64,000 bases of DNA from Pseudomonadota bacterium (GTDB lineage: Bacteria; Pseudomonadota; Gammaproteobacteria; Xanthomonadales; Ahniellaceae). Where the stretch lies: the NCBI GenBank assembly GCA_022843465.1, contig JALHNO010000005.1, forward strand, positions 166,259 through 230,258, read 5' to 3'. A program made the translations under genes and the position numbers. This document shows, piece by piece, positions 23,541 to 33,248 of the stretch. The notes under the pieces are model-generated. The model ran no database searches, was not told where the DNA came from, and was given only the letters and a program-made list of their open reading frames with translations. How positions within the stretch are numbered: position 1 is the stretch's first letter; each line of letters opens with the position of its first letter.

Positions 23541-25118
23541 TGCTGTCCCCAGAATCAAATCGCAGGCCTTCTCGGCGATCGCGATGGTCGGGGCATTGGT
23601 ATTGCCGGAAACGATCTTCGGCATGATCGAGGCATCGACCACGCGCAGGCCGATGATGCCGTTGACGCGCAAAGTGGGATCGACGACGGCCTTGGCATCG
23701 GTGCCCATTCGGCAGGTGCCGACCGGGTGGTAGACGGTTTCGCATTTGCGGCGCAGAAAGGCGGTGATCGCGGCGTCCGAGTCATCGTTGTCGCCGGGAA
23801 ACAGCTCGACACCACGAAACGCATCGAAGGCGCGGGCATTGAAGATCCGGCGTGAGGTGCGCACGGCTTCGACCAGTACGCGGCGATCGAGATCTTCGGT
23901 GTCGCTGAGATAATTGGCAAAGATGCGCGCCGGTGCATCCGGATCAGCAGATGCCAGCTCCAGATGACCGCGGCTGCGCGGCTGCAGATGGCAGGCATGC
24001 AGGGTCATGCCATCGCCGGGTACGCGCCTGCGGCCGTGGTCATCGAGGATGGCCGGCACGAAGTGGAATTGCAGATCCGGGCGCTCGTCGGTTGCCAGTG
24101 CTGAACGCGCAAATCCGCCTGCCTCGGCGACATTGGAGGTGCCCGGGCCCTGGCGGAACAGGAAGTAGCGCAGGCCGGTCAGCACTTCGCTGATGCGGTC
24201 ATAGGTAATCGGCTGGGTACAGCGATAGACCGTGCAGGAGTCGAGATGATCATGCAGGTTCTGGCCGACACCCGCGGCGGCGTGCCGGACTTCGATGCCG
24301 TGCTGGCGCAGATGATCAGCCGGCCCGATACCCGAGAGCATCAACAGCTGCGGTGAATTGATCGCGCCGCCGCAGAGGATGACCTCGCGCGCGGCTTCGG
24401 CGCGCTGACGTTGTCCCTTGACGCGATATTCGACTGCGACTGCACGACCATTTTCGATCTGTACGCGATCGACCATCGCGCGGGTGACGATCTTCAGGTT
24501 GGTACGTTCGCGTGCGGCATTGAGGAAACCGGCTGCGGTGCTCCAGCGCTGGCCGTTCTTCTGGGTGACCTGGTAGTAGCCGAAGCCTTCCATGTCGGCG
24601 TCGTTGAAATCGCCGTTGCGTGGAAACCCCGACTCGACCGCGGCCTCGATGAACTGCTTCGAAAGCGGATTGCTGTAGCGCAGATCGGCGACGTTCAGAT
24701 GACCCCCGCTGCCGTGGAAGGCATCGGGGCCACGCTCGTTGTGCTCGCTGCGACGGAAGTACGGCAACATCGAATCGAAGTCCCAGCCGGCATTGCCTTC
24801 AGCCGCCCAGTCGTCGTAATCGCGGCGGTGGCCGCGGATATAGCACATTGCATTGATCGAGCTGGACCCGCCGAGCACCTTGCCGCGCGGCCACCAGAGG
24901 CTGCGGCCATCGAGCGCCGGCTCGGGTTCGGTGTTGTAGTTCCAGTTGACGCCCTTGCGCGCGACCAGCTTGGAGATGCCGGCCGGCATATGGATGAAGG
25001 GATGCCAGTCGCGCGGTCCTGCTTCCAGCAGCAGCACACGGTGATTGCGGTTGGCCGACAGTCGATTGGCCAGCACACAGCCGGCGGAGCCCGCACCCAC
25101 GATGATGTAATCGAACAT
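23535..25118 (-). CDS. GMC family FAD-dependent oxidoreductase (choline dehydrogenase-like)
   Basis: The product has 527 residues. The ATG at 25118 gives M-F-D-Y-I-I-V-G-A-G-S-A-G-C, the FAD-binding Rossmann motif at the very N-terminus; the frame extends 24 codons upstream, but GGGAACA just before this ATG supports it. GMC signatures G-K-V-L-G-G-S-S-S-I-N and G-A-I-N-S-P-Q-L-L are present. The active-site region Y-H-P-V-G-T-C-R-M-G is followed by N-T-N-A-P. Such enzymes oxidise alcohols (choline, alkanols, sugars); no betaine genes are adjacent, so the substrate is open. It lies 157 bases downstream of the MOSC gene, in a spacer with no recognised features. Confidence 0.92.
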   Translation of the reverse strand: MFDYIIVGAGSAGCVLANRLSANRNHRVLLLEAGPRDWHPFIHMPAGISKLVARKGVNWNYNTEPEPALDGRSLWWPRGKVLGGSSSINAMCYIRGHRRDYDDWAAEGNAGWDFDSMLPYFRRSEHNERGPDAFHGSGGHLNVADLRYSNPLSKQFIEAAVESGFPRNGDFNDADMEGFGYYQVTQKNGQRWSTAAGFLNAARERTNLKIVTRAMVDRVQIENGRAVAVEYRVKGQRQRAEAAREVILCGGAINSPQLLMLSGIGPADHLRQHGIEVRHAAAGVGQNLHDHLDSCTVYRCTQPITYDRISEVLTGLRYFLFRQGPGTSNVAEAGGFARSALATDERPDLQFHFVPAILDDHGRRRVPGDGMTLHACHLQPRSRGHLELASADPDAPARIFANYLSDTEDLDRRVLVEAVRTSRRIFNARAFDAFRGVELFPGDNDDSDAAITAFLRRKCETVYHPVGTCRMGTDAKAVVDPTLRVNGIIGLRVVDASIMPKIVSGNTNAPTIAIAEKACDLILGTAQ

Positions 25119-25275
25119 TGTTCCCGCCGCCGCGCCTGGGCATTGTGGGGCGCGCGCCATCGCGTACCCGAGGAGCGGCGTCTGCCGCATCGTTGATTGG
25201 TCCGGGACGGTAGGCCGCAGGCTTAGAGCAAATGCTCGGCGACAGCGGTGGCGGGGCGCCTGCTGCGCTGCACGA

Positions 25276-26094
25276 TCAGCGCGCTTCGAGAACCGTCAGC
25301 GGATCGCCGACGCGCAGTACCCCGGCGCCGCGCGGAATCAGATTCTGGCCGAAAATGATGCCGTCCGGGCTGCGCCGGAATGTCTTCAGTGTGGTCAGCG
25401 GCTCGCCGTCGGCGGCCTTGACCGCCGTCTGTGGATCGACCGTGGTGAGCACGCAGCGCACACAGGGTTTGCAGACATCCAGCTCGACAGCGCCGATCCG
25501 GATGCGACGCCAGCTGTCCTCGATGAAGGGATCGGCCGTCTGCACGACCAGATTGGGCCGAAACTGCAGCATGCTGATGGTTCGTGCCGTGCGCCGGTTG
25601 AGTTCGTCCAGCGAGGCGGTGCCGATCAGCAGTAGGGGATAGCCGTCGGCAAAACTGACAATGTCGCCGGGTTGCGCATGGGTCGGCGAAACCGGGCGCA
25701 GGCAGTCCTCTGCCTGATGCACAAGTTTGCAATCGCGCCCAAGTACGCCGCTGATCCAGCGGTTGCTGGCGGCATCGGCGAGGCGTGCCGGGCTGATCGA
25801 ATCCCAGACATCGACATCGATGCAGGCGGCGGCAACAGGCGGCGCCGCGATGGTGATCGCCGGATGATCGGGCGCGCCGAGTCTCAGCGTGCCTTCGCGG
25901 TCGAGAATCTCGGATCTGATCAGCAGCATCGACGGCAGGCTGCGGGCACTGATGAACCTGCCCGCGCTGTCGACCACCATCCAGCGGCGATCGCCGACCA
26001 GGCCGCGCGGCTCGACCTCGCATTCGGCCAACACCAGTCCACGCGCCGACTTCAGCGGATGCAGATGGATCGACTGCAAGGAAAGCGTCTTCAT
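25276..26094 (-). CDS. MOSC domain protein (YcbX type)
   Basis: The product has 272 residues. A MOSC_N beta-barrel (M-K-T-L-S-L-Q-S-I-H-L-H-P-L-K-S, with G-D-R-R-W-M) is followed by the C-terminal MOSC domain with the conserved Cys in C-K-P-C-V-R-C. Family members bind the molybdenum cofactor and reduce N-hydroxylated compounds or handle sulfur. In E. coli YcbX works with a reductase partner. Here it follows a cytochrome b by 11 bases, which may supply electrons; this is inference. The ATG at 26094 is chosen because it starts the domain directly. Confidence 0.9.
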   Translation of the reverse strand: MKTLSLQSIHLHPLKSARGLVLAECEVEPRGLVGDRRWMVVDSAGRFISARSLPSMLLIRSEILDREGTLRLGAPDHPAITIAAPPVAAACIDVDVWDSISPARLADAASNRWISGVLGRDCKLVHQAEDCLRPVSPTHAQPGDIVSFADGYPLLLIGTASLDELNRRTARTISMLQFRPNLVVQTADPFIEDSWRRIRIGAVELDVCKPCVRCVLTTVDPQTAVKAADGEPLTTLKTFRRSPDGIIFGQNLIPRGAGVLRVGDPLTVLEAR

Positions 26095-26105
26095 CAGCGA
26101 ATTCC

Positions 26106-26777
26106 TCATTGCAGCCACCACACCAGCAGCGCGATCAGGGTGATCGATACGACAAGCAGCACGGCAGCAAGCCGATTGCCGGTCAATCGTGGCGCCGCCA
26201 CGCTGAGGGCACGCTGTCCATGCAGCATCGAGGCGGTCAGGTTCTCGCCCTTCATCAGCTGGTATTGCAGTACCGCGAGTACATGCGCTGCGATCAGGAA
26301 CAGAATCACCGGCTCCATTCGATGGTGCAGCCAGCTGGCGCGCTCGATCCAGATGGCGGGCAGGTGCGCACAGAGCGGGCCGAACCATTCGATGTCATCG
26401 CTGGTAGCGAGTCCACTGATGGCCTGCAGCAACAGGACCGACAGGATCAGCACGGTGGCCCAGCCGCCGATCGGGTTGTGTCCGGCCAGCTGATGCACGG
26501 GCGCCTGCCGCCAGCCGCGCAGATACCCAAGTACCCGGCGTGGGCTGACGAACAGCGCGCGCAGGCGCACATTGTCGCTGCCCGCGATCCCCCAGAGCAG
26601 CCGGAACAGCAGCAGCGCGAGCAGGGCATAGCCGAAGCGGAAATGCCATTGCATATCGAGCCAGCCGAACTTCGCGGTGCCGAATTGCAATACCAGCAGG
26701 ATCGCCAGCGACCAGTGAAACAGCCGGATCGGCAGGTCCCAGATCTGCTTCTGCTGCAGTGATTCGTGTGCGCTCAT
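26106..26777 (-). CDS. Cytochrome b561-family di-heme membrane protein
   Basis: The product has 223 residues with four predicted membrane helices and a fifth at the C-terminus. Candidate heme-ligand histidines occur in L-F-H-W (helix 1), W-H-F-R-F-G-Y (helix 2), W-L-H-H-R-M and A-A-H-V-L-A-V. The N-terminal W-D-L-P-I-R-L-F-H-W is characteristic of bacterial cytochrome b/b561 subunits. These pass electrons between quinones and soluble partners. Its start overlaps the murD2 stop by ATGA, and it is followed by the MOSC gene. A c-type cytochrome partner is not encoded nearby. Confidence 0.88.
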   Translation of the reverse strand: MSAHESLQQKQIWDLPIRLFHWSLAILLVLQFGTAKFGWLDMQWHFRFGYALLALLLFRLLWGIAGSDNVRLRALFVSPRRVLGYLRGWRQAPVHQLAGHNPIGGWATVLILSVLLLQAISGLATSDDIEWFGPLCAHLPAIWIERASWLHHRMEPVILFLIAAHVLAVLQYQLMKGENLTASMLHGQRALSVAAPRLTGNRLAAVLLVVSITLIALLVWWLQ

Positions 26778-28136
26778 GCGATGCCCAATCCGGCGATGCC
26801 GGTGATCGTGTCAGGATCAAACCCCGCCAGCTGTGCAAAATGGCGGCCGCGCTCGACGTAGTCGGAAAACTGGCCGAAGCTCGGTGCGCCCGGTGACAGC
26901 AGAACCACGCCGCCCTGATCTGCCGCGCGCCTGGCCAAGGCGAAGGCGGTGTTGAAGTCCGCGTCGATATCCAGCAGCGGGCGCAAGCTGGCGTCGGCGG
27001 CCAGCAGGCTGTGCACGCGCGTCGCCACGGCGCCGGTGCAGATGATGCGACGTGGTGGCGCGGCGTGCAGCGCGCCGCGCAATGGCGTCCAGTCCAGTCC
27101 CCGATCCTGGCCACCCAGGATGAGCACGATGTCGCGACCCTGGAATCGGTCGAGCGCGGCCATGCTGGCCTGCGGCGTGGTCGCGATGCTGTCGTTGATG
27201 TATTCGATGCCGTCGCGCGTGCCGAGCGACTGCTGCCGATGCGGCAGCGGCTGGAAGCTCGTCAGAGCCTCGGCCGCCGCGCGCGCGTCGTAGCCCGCTG
27301 CGGCGATGGCGGTCAGCGCGGCGCAGGCATTGGAGGCGTTGTGAATGCCTGCCAGCGCCAGTTGAGCCAAGGCGATCACTGGCGCGTTGGCCAGGCAGAG
27401 ATGACCGCCGTGGACATGCCAGCCACTGGCGTCATTGAACCAGCGGGTTCCTGCATCACCGGCGCGTTGCCGAGAAACCGGGTCCTCGGCATTGAGCACG
27501 CGCAACGTGGCGGGATCATGGCCGAGGATGCCGAGCTTGTCGCTCAGGTACTGCTCGACACTGCCGTGCCAGTCCAGATGTTCCTCGATCAGGTTGGTGA
27601 TCACCGCCACGGTAGGCGCGCCGCCGAAATCCAGGGTCTGGAAGCTGGACAGTTCGATGACCCAGCAGTCGACAGCGGGCTCGGGATCGAGCAGGTCCAG
27701 CAGCGGCAGTCCGATGTTTCCGCAGAGCGCGGTGCGCACGCCGAGTGCGCGCAGCAGATGCGCGGTCAGCGCGCTGGTCGTGCTCTTGCCCTTGGTGCCG
27801 GTGATGCAGATCGTGCGCGCGGCCGGATGCTCGGCAAACCAGATCGCACTGCCCGAGATCAGGCGCACACCGGCTGCCAGGAGTTCCGCCACCGGCGCAC
27901 GATAGGGGCTGATACCGGGCGACTTGATCACGACATCGAATTCGGCGAGTGCGGCTGCCGAATACGGGCCAGCGTGGATGCGCAGCAGCGGATCCTGCAA
28001 TGCCTGGGCAGCAGCGGCCTCAGCCGCGCCGCAGAACAGGCTGAGTTGCTGATCGGGATGCCGCTGGCGCAGGGCCTGCCAGGCTGCGCGCCCCTCGCGA
28101 CCGAAGCCAAGGATGGCGACCCGCAGGCCGGCAAGT

Positions 28137-28150
<14 letters not shown>
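26774..28150 (-). CDS. murD2: UDP-N-acetylmuramoyl-L-alanine--L-glutamate ligase
   Basis: The product has 458 residues. It is a Mur ligase with the ATP motif G-T-K-G-K-S-T-T, N-L-I-E-E-H-L-D-W-H-G and N-D-S-I-A-T-T-P. By sequence alone it could be called MurD (D-Glu adding). Its coupling to murL identifies it as MurD2, shown in Xanthomonas oryzae to add L-glutamate to UDP-MurNAc-L-Ala, after which MurL epimerises the terminal residue to D-Glu. The ATG at 28150 gives M-R-L-A-E-L-A-G-L-R-V and overlaps the end of murL by 14 bases. Its stop overlaps the cytochrome b start. Confidence 0.92.
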
Positions 28151-29482
<1,332 letters not shown>

Positions 29483-29486
<4 letters not shown>

Positions 29487-32083
29487 AGCATCACCTCGTC
29501 AGCACGTGCCCGCCGATTGTAATGGGAGGCCATCACCGCACCATAGGCGCCGGCCTGTGCGATCAATACGACATCGCCAGCCTGCGAAGGGGGCAGGCGC
29601 CGATCGACGCCGAGCACATCGCCGCTTTCGCAGATCGGACCGACCACTTGAACCGTCTCGGTGGCTGCTTGCTCGACCCGACTGAGATTGCAGATGGGAT
29701 GCCAGGCATCGTAGAGCGCGGGCCGCAGCAGATTGTGCATGCCGGCATCGATCCCGACATAGCGCACCGTGCCCTTGCGCTTGCACTGGGTCACTCGCGC
29801 CAGCAGCACGCCAGCCTCGGCCACCAGAAAGCGACCCGGCTCCATCCACAGCTGGAACTGCGGATAGGCGGCCTTGACCTCGGCCAGGGCGCGCGCCAGT
29901 TCGCCCAGATCCACGGCCTGGTCTTCGGGACGCGCCGGCACGCCGATGCCGCCGCCAATATCGAGAATCGACACACTGGGGATCGATTCGGCGATGGCAG
30001 CGAGGTCGGCATAGACCTCGCGGAAATGCGCGACCGAAAGTATGCCCGAGCCCAGATGCGCATGCAGGCCGATCACTCGTGCTCCGGCCGACTGCGCGGC
30101 CGCTCGCGCTTCGGCAAGATCGGCGAGGGCGATGCCGAACTTGCTGCTGGCACCGCCGGTCTTGACCTTGTCGTGATGGCCGCGGCCGACACCGAGGTCC
30201 ACCCGAAGCAACAGCTCGCGTCCCTTGAAGATTGCGCCATGCAGTTGCAGCAGCTCGTGATTGTCGATGGTCAGCGCGGCGCGTTGCGGCACCACGCGCT
30301 GCCATTCCGCGCCATCGGCAAAGTTGGATGTGTACAGTTTTGCCGCAGCCGGCGCGATCGCCTGGGCATGCGCCAGTTCGCCTTCCGACACGCACTCGAG
30401 TCCGAATCCAAGTGCGGCAAGTTCCGCCAGGATGGCCGGGTGATCATTGGCCTTGCAGGCATAGAACCACTGGTCGACGGCATCGATGCGCAGCAATTGC
30501 TGTGCGCGTTCGCGCAGGGTCTCGCGGTCGTAGACGTAGCGCGGACTGCGCTCGCCGGCGAGCTCGAGCAATTGTGCACGCCGGCGCAGCCACCACGGCC
30601 GTTCCTGCGCCGCGGCATCGCCCTGGTACAGACTGCCCCAGCTGGGTCCGAACACCGAGTCGTCCTCGGCGCGCAACGCGCGCGTGCGCACCAGGCTGTC
30701 GTGGACCCGGGCCACCAGTCCTTCGGCAGCGCTTTCATCGACGACAAAAGTAAGATTGAGATTGTTGGCGCTCTGGCTGATCAGATGCACCGGCATCGGA
30801 CCAAACTCGGACCAGACGCCCGAAAGCCGGGGCAGCAGGGCGCGCATGCCGCGGCCGACCAGGGTGACGGCGGTGCAGGGTCCGATCAGCTTGACGCGAC
30901 AGACCTTGGCGAGATCGCTGCACAGCGCTTCCAGCACATTGCTGTTGACCAGGTTCTCGGTGGGATCGAGCGACACGGTGACATTGGTCTCGGCCGAGCT
31001 GATTAGATCGACCGAGAGCCCGTGCGATTTGAACGCAGCGAAAACATCGGCAAGAAAACCAACCTGCTGCCACATGCCGAGTGATTCCATCGCCACCAGC
31101 ATCACGCCGCGACGGGCACTGATCGCCTTGACCGAGGCGTTGCCGCCGGGTACGCGGGCCTCGATGATGGTGCCCTCGAGGTCGGGGCGATTGGTGTCCC
31201 TGATCCACATCGGCACGCCAGCATCGCGCACTGGCGCCAGTGAACGCGGGTGCAGCACCTTGGCGCCAGTAGTCGCAATTTCCTGTGCCTCTTCGAAATC
31301 CAGTCGCGACAGCAGGCGGGCGCTCGGCACCTGGCGGGGATCGGCCGAGAACATGCCGGCGACATCCGTCCAGATCTCGACGCGCTCGGCGCCGAGCATG
31401 GCGCCCAGATAGGCGGCGGTTGTGTCGGAGCCGCCGCGGCCGAGGATCGTCGTGCGACCCTGGCGATCGCGGGCGATAAAGCCGGGCGCAACGAATACCT
31501 CCGCGCTTGCGGCGAGGGCATCGGCGCGCTCGCGATCGGGCGTTGCATCGCAGTTGACCGAGAGCCAGCGTGACCACTCGCTCTGATGTTCCGGCTCCAG
31601 AGCACACAACCACTCGCGCGCATCCAGCCAGGCCGCTGCCAGTGACTGCTGGCGAAAGTAGGCGGCGCCGAGCGTGCTGCTGCAGAGCTCGCCGATCGCA
31701 AGGACCTCGGCCTGCCAGTCGAGCGCACGCTCCGCGGCGCGCGCATCTGTGCTCAATGCGGCCAAATGTTCAAGCCAGCGTGCTGTGGCAGCCGGCATAT
31801 CGATGCCGAGCGCGCGCACGAGGGTGAGGTGGCGCGACTGCACGTCGGCCAGCAGGGGCTGCGCCTTGTCGGCATTGCCGGCGGCTTCGATCAGGGCGAG
31901 CAGCAGATTGGTCACGCCGCTCAGCGCCGATACCACGATGACCGGACGCATCCCGCTGTCGATACGTTTTTTTGCCAGTTGCAGGATCGACTGCCAGCGT
32001 GGCGCGGTGGCGACGCTGGTACCTCCGAACTTCAACACGACCCAGGGTCGTGCACCTGTGCTTGCGCGGGAGTCGATCGGCAT
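29483..32083 (-). CDS. lysAC: Bifunctional aspartate kinase / diaminopimelate decarboxylase
   Basis: The product has 866 residues, a fusion of two lysine-pathway enzymes. The N-terminal half (about 10-460) is aspartate kinase: K-F-G-G-T-S, G-R-G-G-S-D-T-T-A and two ACT-type segments (S-A-E-T-N-V-T-V-S-L and S-Q-S-A-N-N-L-N-L). The C-terminal half (about 510-866) is meso-DAP decarboxylase: the PLP lysine in F-Y-A-C-K-A-N-D, D-I-G-G-G-I-G, E-P-G-R-F-L-V-A-E and C-E-S-G-D. So one protein carries the first and last steps of lysine synthesis, as known in Xanthomonadaceae. The ATG at 32083 (M-P-I-D-S-R) is preferred over 32155. It is coupled by ATGA to murL. The 131 bases upstream hold nothing clear. 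Confidence 0.95.
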
Positions 32084-32214
32084 GACGCGGGTTCCGGATG
32101 AGCAATGCCGGCAGGTTGCGGCATCCCCGATTATGCGTATTTGAATGGCTTGCATCGGCGACTTTTCGGCGCGCCTGCAAAAACGCCCCGTCTGGGCCGA
32201 AGGCGCCGCGGGCC

Positions 32215-33204
32215 TCAGCCGATCGACTCGAGACGACTGTCGGGTTCACTGCTGGCGCGCTGCAGGCGGTCGGCAATCGCCAGCCAGGCGCGCTCATCGG
32301 GTATGCGCTCGACCAGGATGCGATCGGCGCCCTCGGCATCAAGGCTGCGCAGGGCGGCGTACAGATGGCGTGCGAATTCCTCGGGCTGATCGGGCAGGGC
32401 GAGTCCGGGCAGGCTGGCAGGCGGCGCGCCTATCGACAGCACCACGGCGCTCTCGCCCTCGTCCTGGCAGGTTTTCCAGCGCGCCAGCAATTGCGTGCGC
32501 GGCACACTTTCGGTTGGTGTGCGCGGCGCGTAGTGCGAGGCCAGCGCCCCGGAAACACGCGGGCTGTCCGCGGCGCTGCCCTCATCCACGGCGCCGATCA
32601 CGCGAATGATGTCGGCGCGGCCAATCAGGCCGGGACGCAGGATGCGCACGCTGGCTCCGCTCAGATCGATGATGGTCGACTCGATGCCGATCGCGCAGGC
32701 GCCACCGTCCAGTACGATCGGTACGCTGGCGCCGAATTCATCGCGCACATGCTGCGCGGTGGTCGGGCTGACATGACCGAAGCGGTTCGCCGACGGTGCC
32801 GCCAAGCCATCCCCGAACGACTGCAACAGCTGCAAGGCGACCGGATGCCTGGGAATGCGGATCCCGATGCTGTCCTGGCCGCCGGTGACCAGGTCGCTGA
32901 CGCCTGCTGCCTTGCCGAGGATCAGGGTCATCGGTCCTGGCCAGAATGCTTCGGCGAGCGCCCGCGCGGAATCCGGCACCTGGCGCGCCCAGGCCGACAA
33001 CTGCGCGATGTCCGCCAGATGCACGATCAGGGGATGATCAGCCGGACGTCCCTTGGTGGCGAAGATGCGCCGCACCGCCGATTCGTTGCGGGCGTCGCCA
33101 GCGAGACCATAGACGGTTTCGGTCGGCATGCCGACCAGTTCACCGCGGCGCAGGGCGGCGACGGCATCGGCAATATCCTGCTGGTCGGGAACTAGAAGAC
33201 TCAT
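32215..33204 (-). CDS. L-threonylcarbamoyladenylate synthase (Sua5 type)
   Basis: The product has 329 residues. It makes threonylcarbamoyl-AMP from Thr, bicarbonate and ATP for the t6A modification of ANN-decoding tRNAs. The YrdC domain (about 8-195) has the P-T-E-T-V-Y-G-L-A-G-D motif, K-x-R-P-x-x-H-P-L-I-V-H and S-A-N-R-F-G. The C-terminal Sua5 domain (about 215-329) is present, marking the longer Sua5 form rather than TsaC. GAGG before the ATG at 33204 supports this start over the in-frame ATG at 33222. It lies 44 bases downstream of the kinase and 131 bases before lysAC. Confidence 0.94.
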   Translation of the reverse strand: MSLLVPDQQDIADAVAALRRGELVGMPTETVYGLAGDARNESAVRRIFATKGRPADHPLIVHLADIAQLSAWARQVPDSARALAEAFWPGPMTLILGKAAGVSDLVTGGQDSIGIRIPRHPVALQLLQSFGDGLAAPSANRFGHVSPTTAQHVRDEFGASVPIVLDGGACAIGIESTIIDLSGASVRILRPGLIGRADIIRVIGAVDEGSAADSPRVSGALASHYAPRTPTESVPRTQLLARWKTCQDEGESAVVLSIGAPPASLPGLALPDQPEEFARHLYAALRSLDAEGADRILVERIPDERAWLAIADRLQRASSEPDSRLESIG

Positions 33205-33248
33205 GGGAACCTCATGCGCCATTGTAAGGCGCGCGGCGCGCTGTGCAC

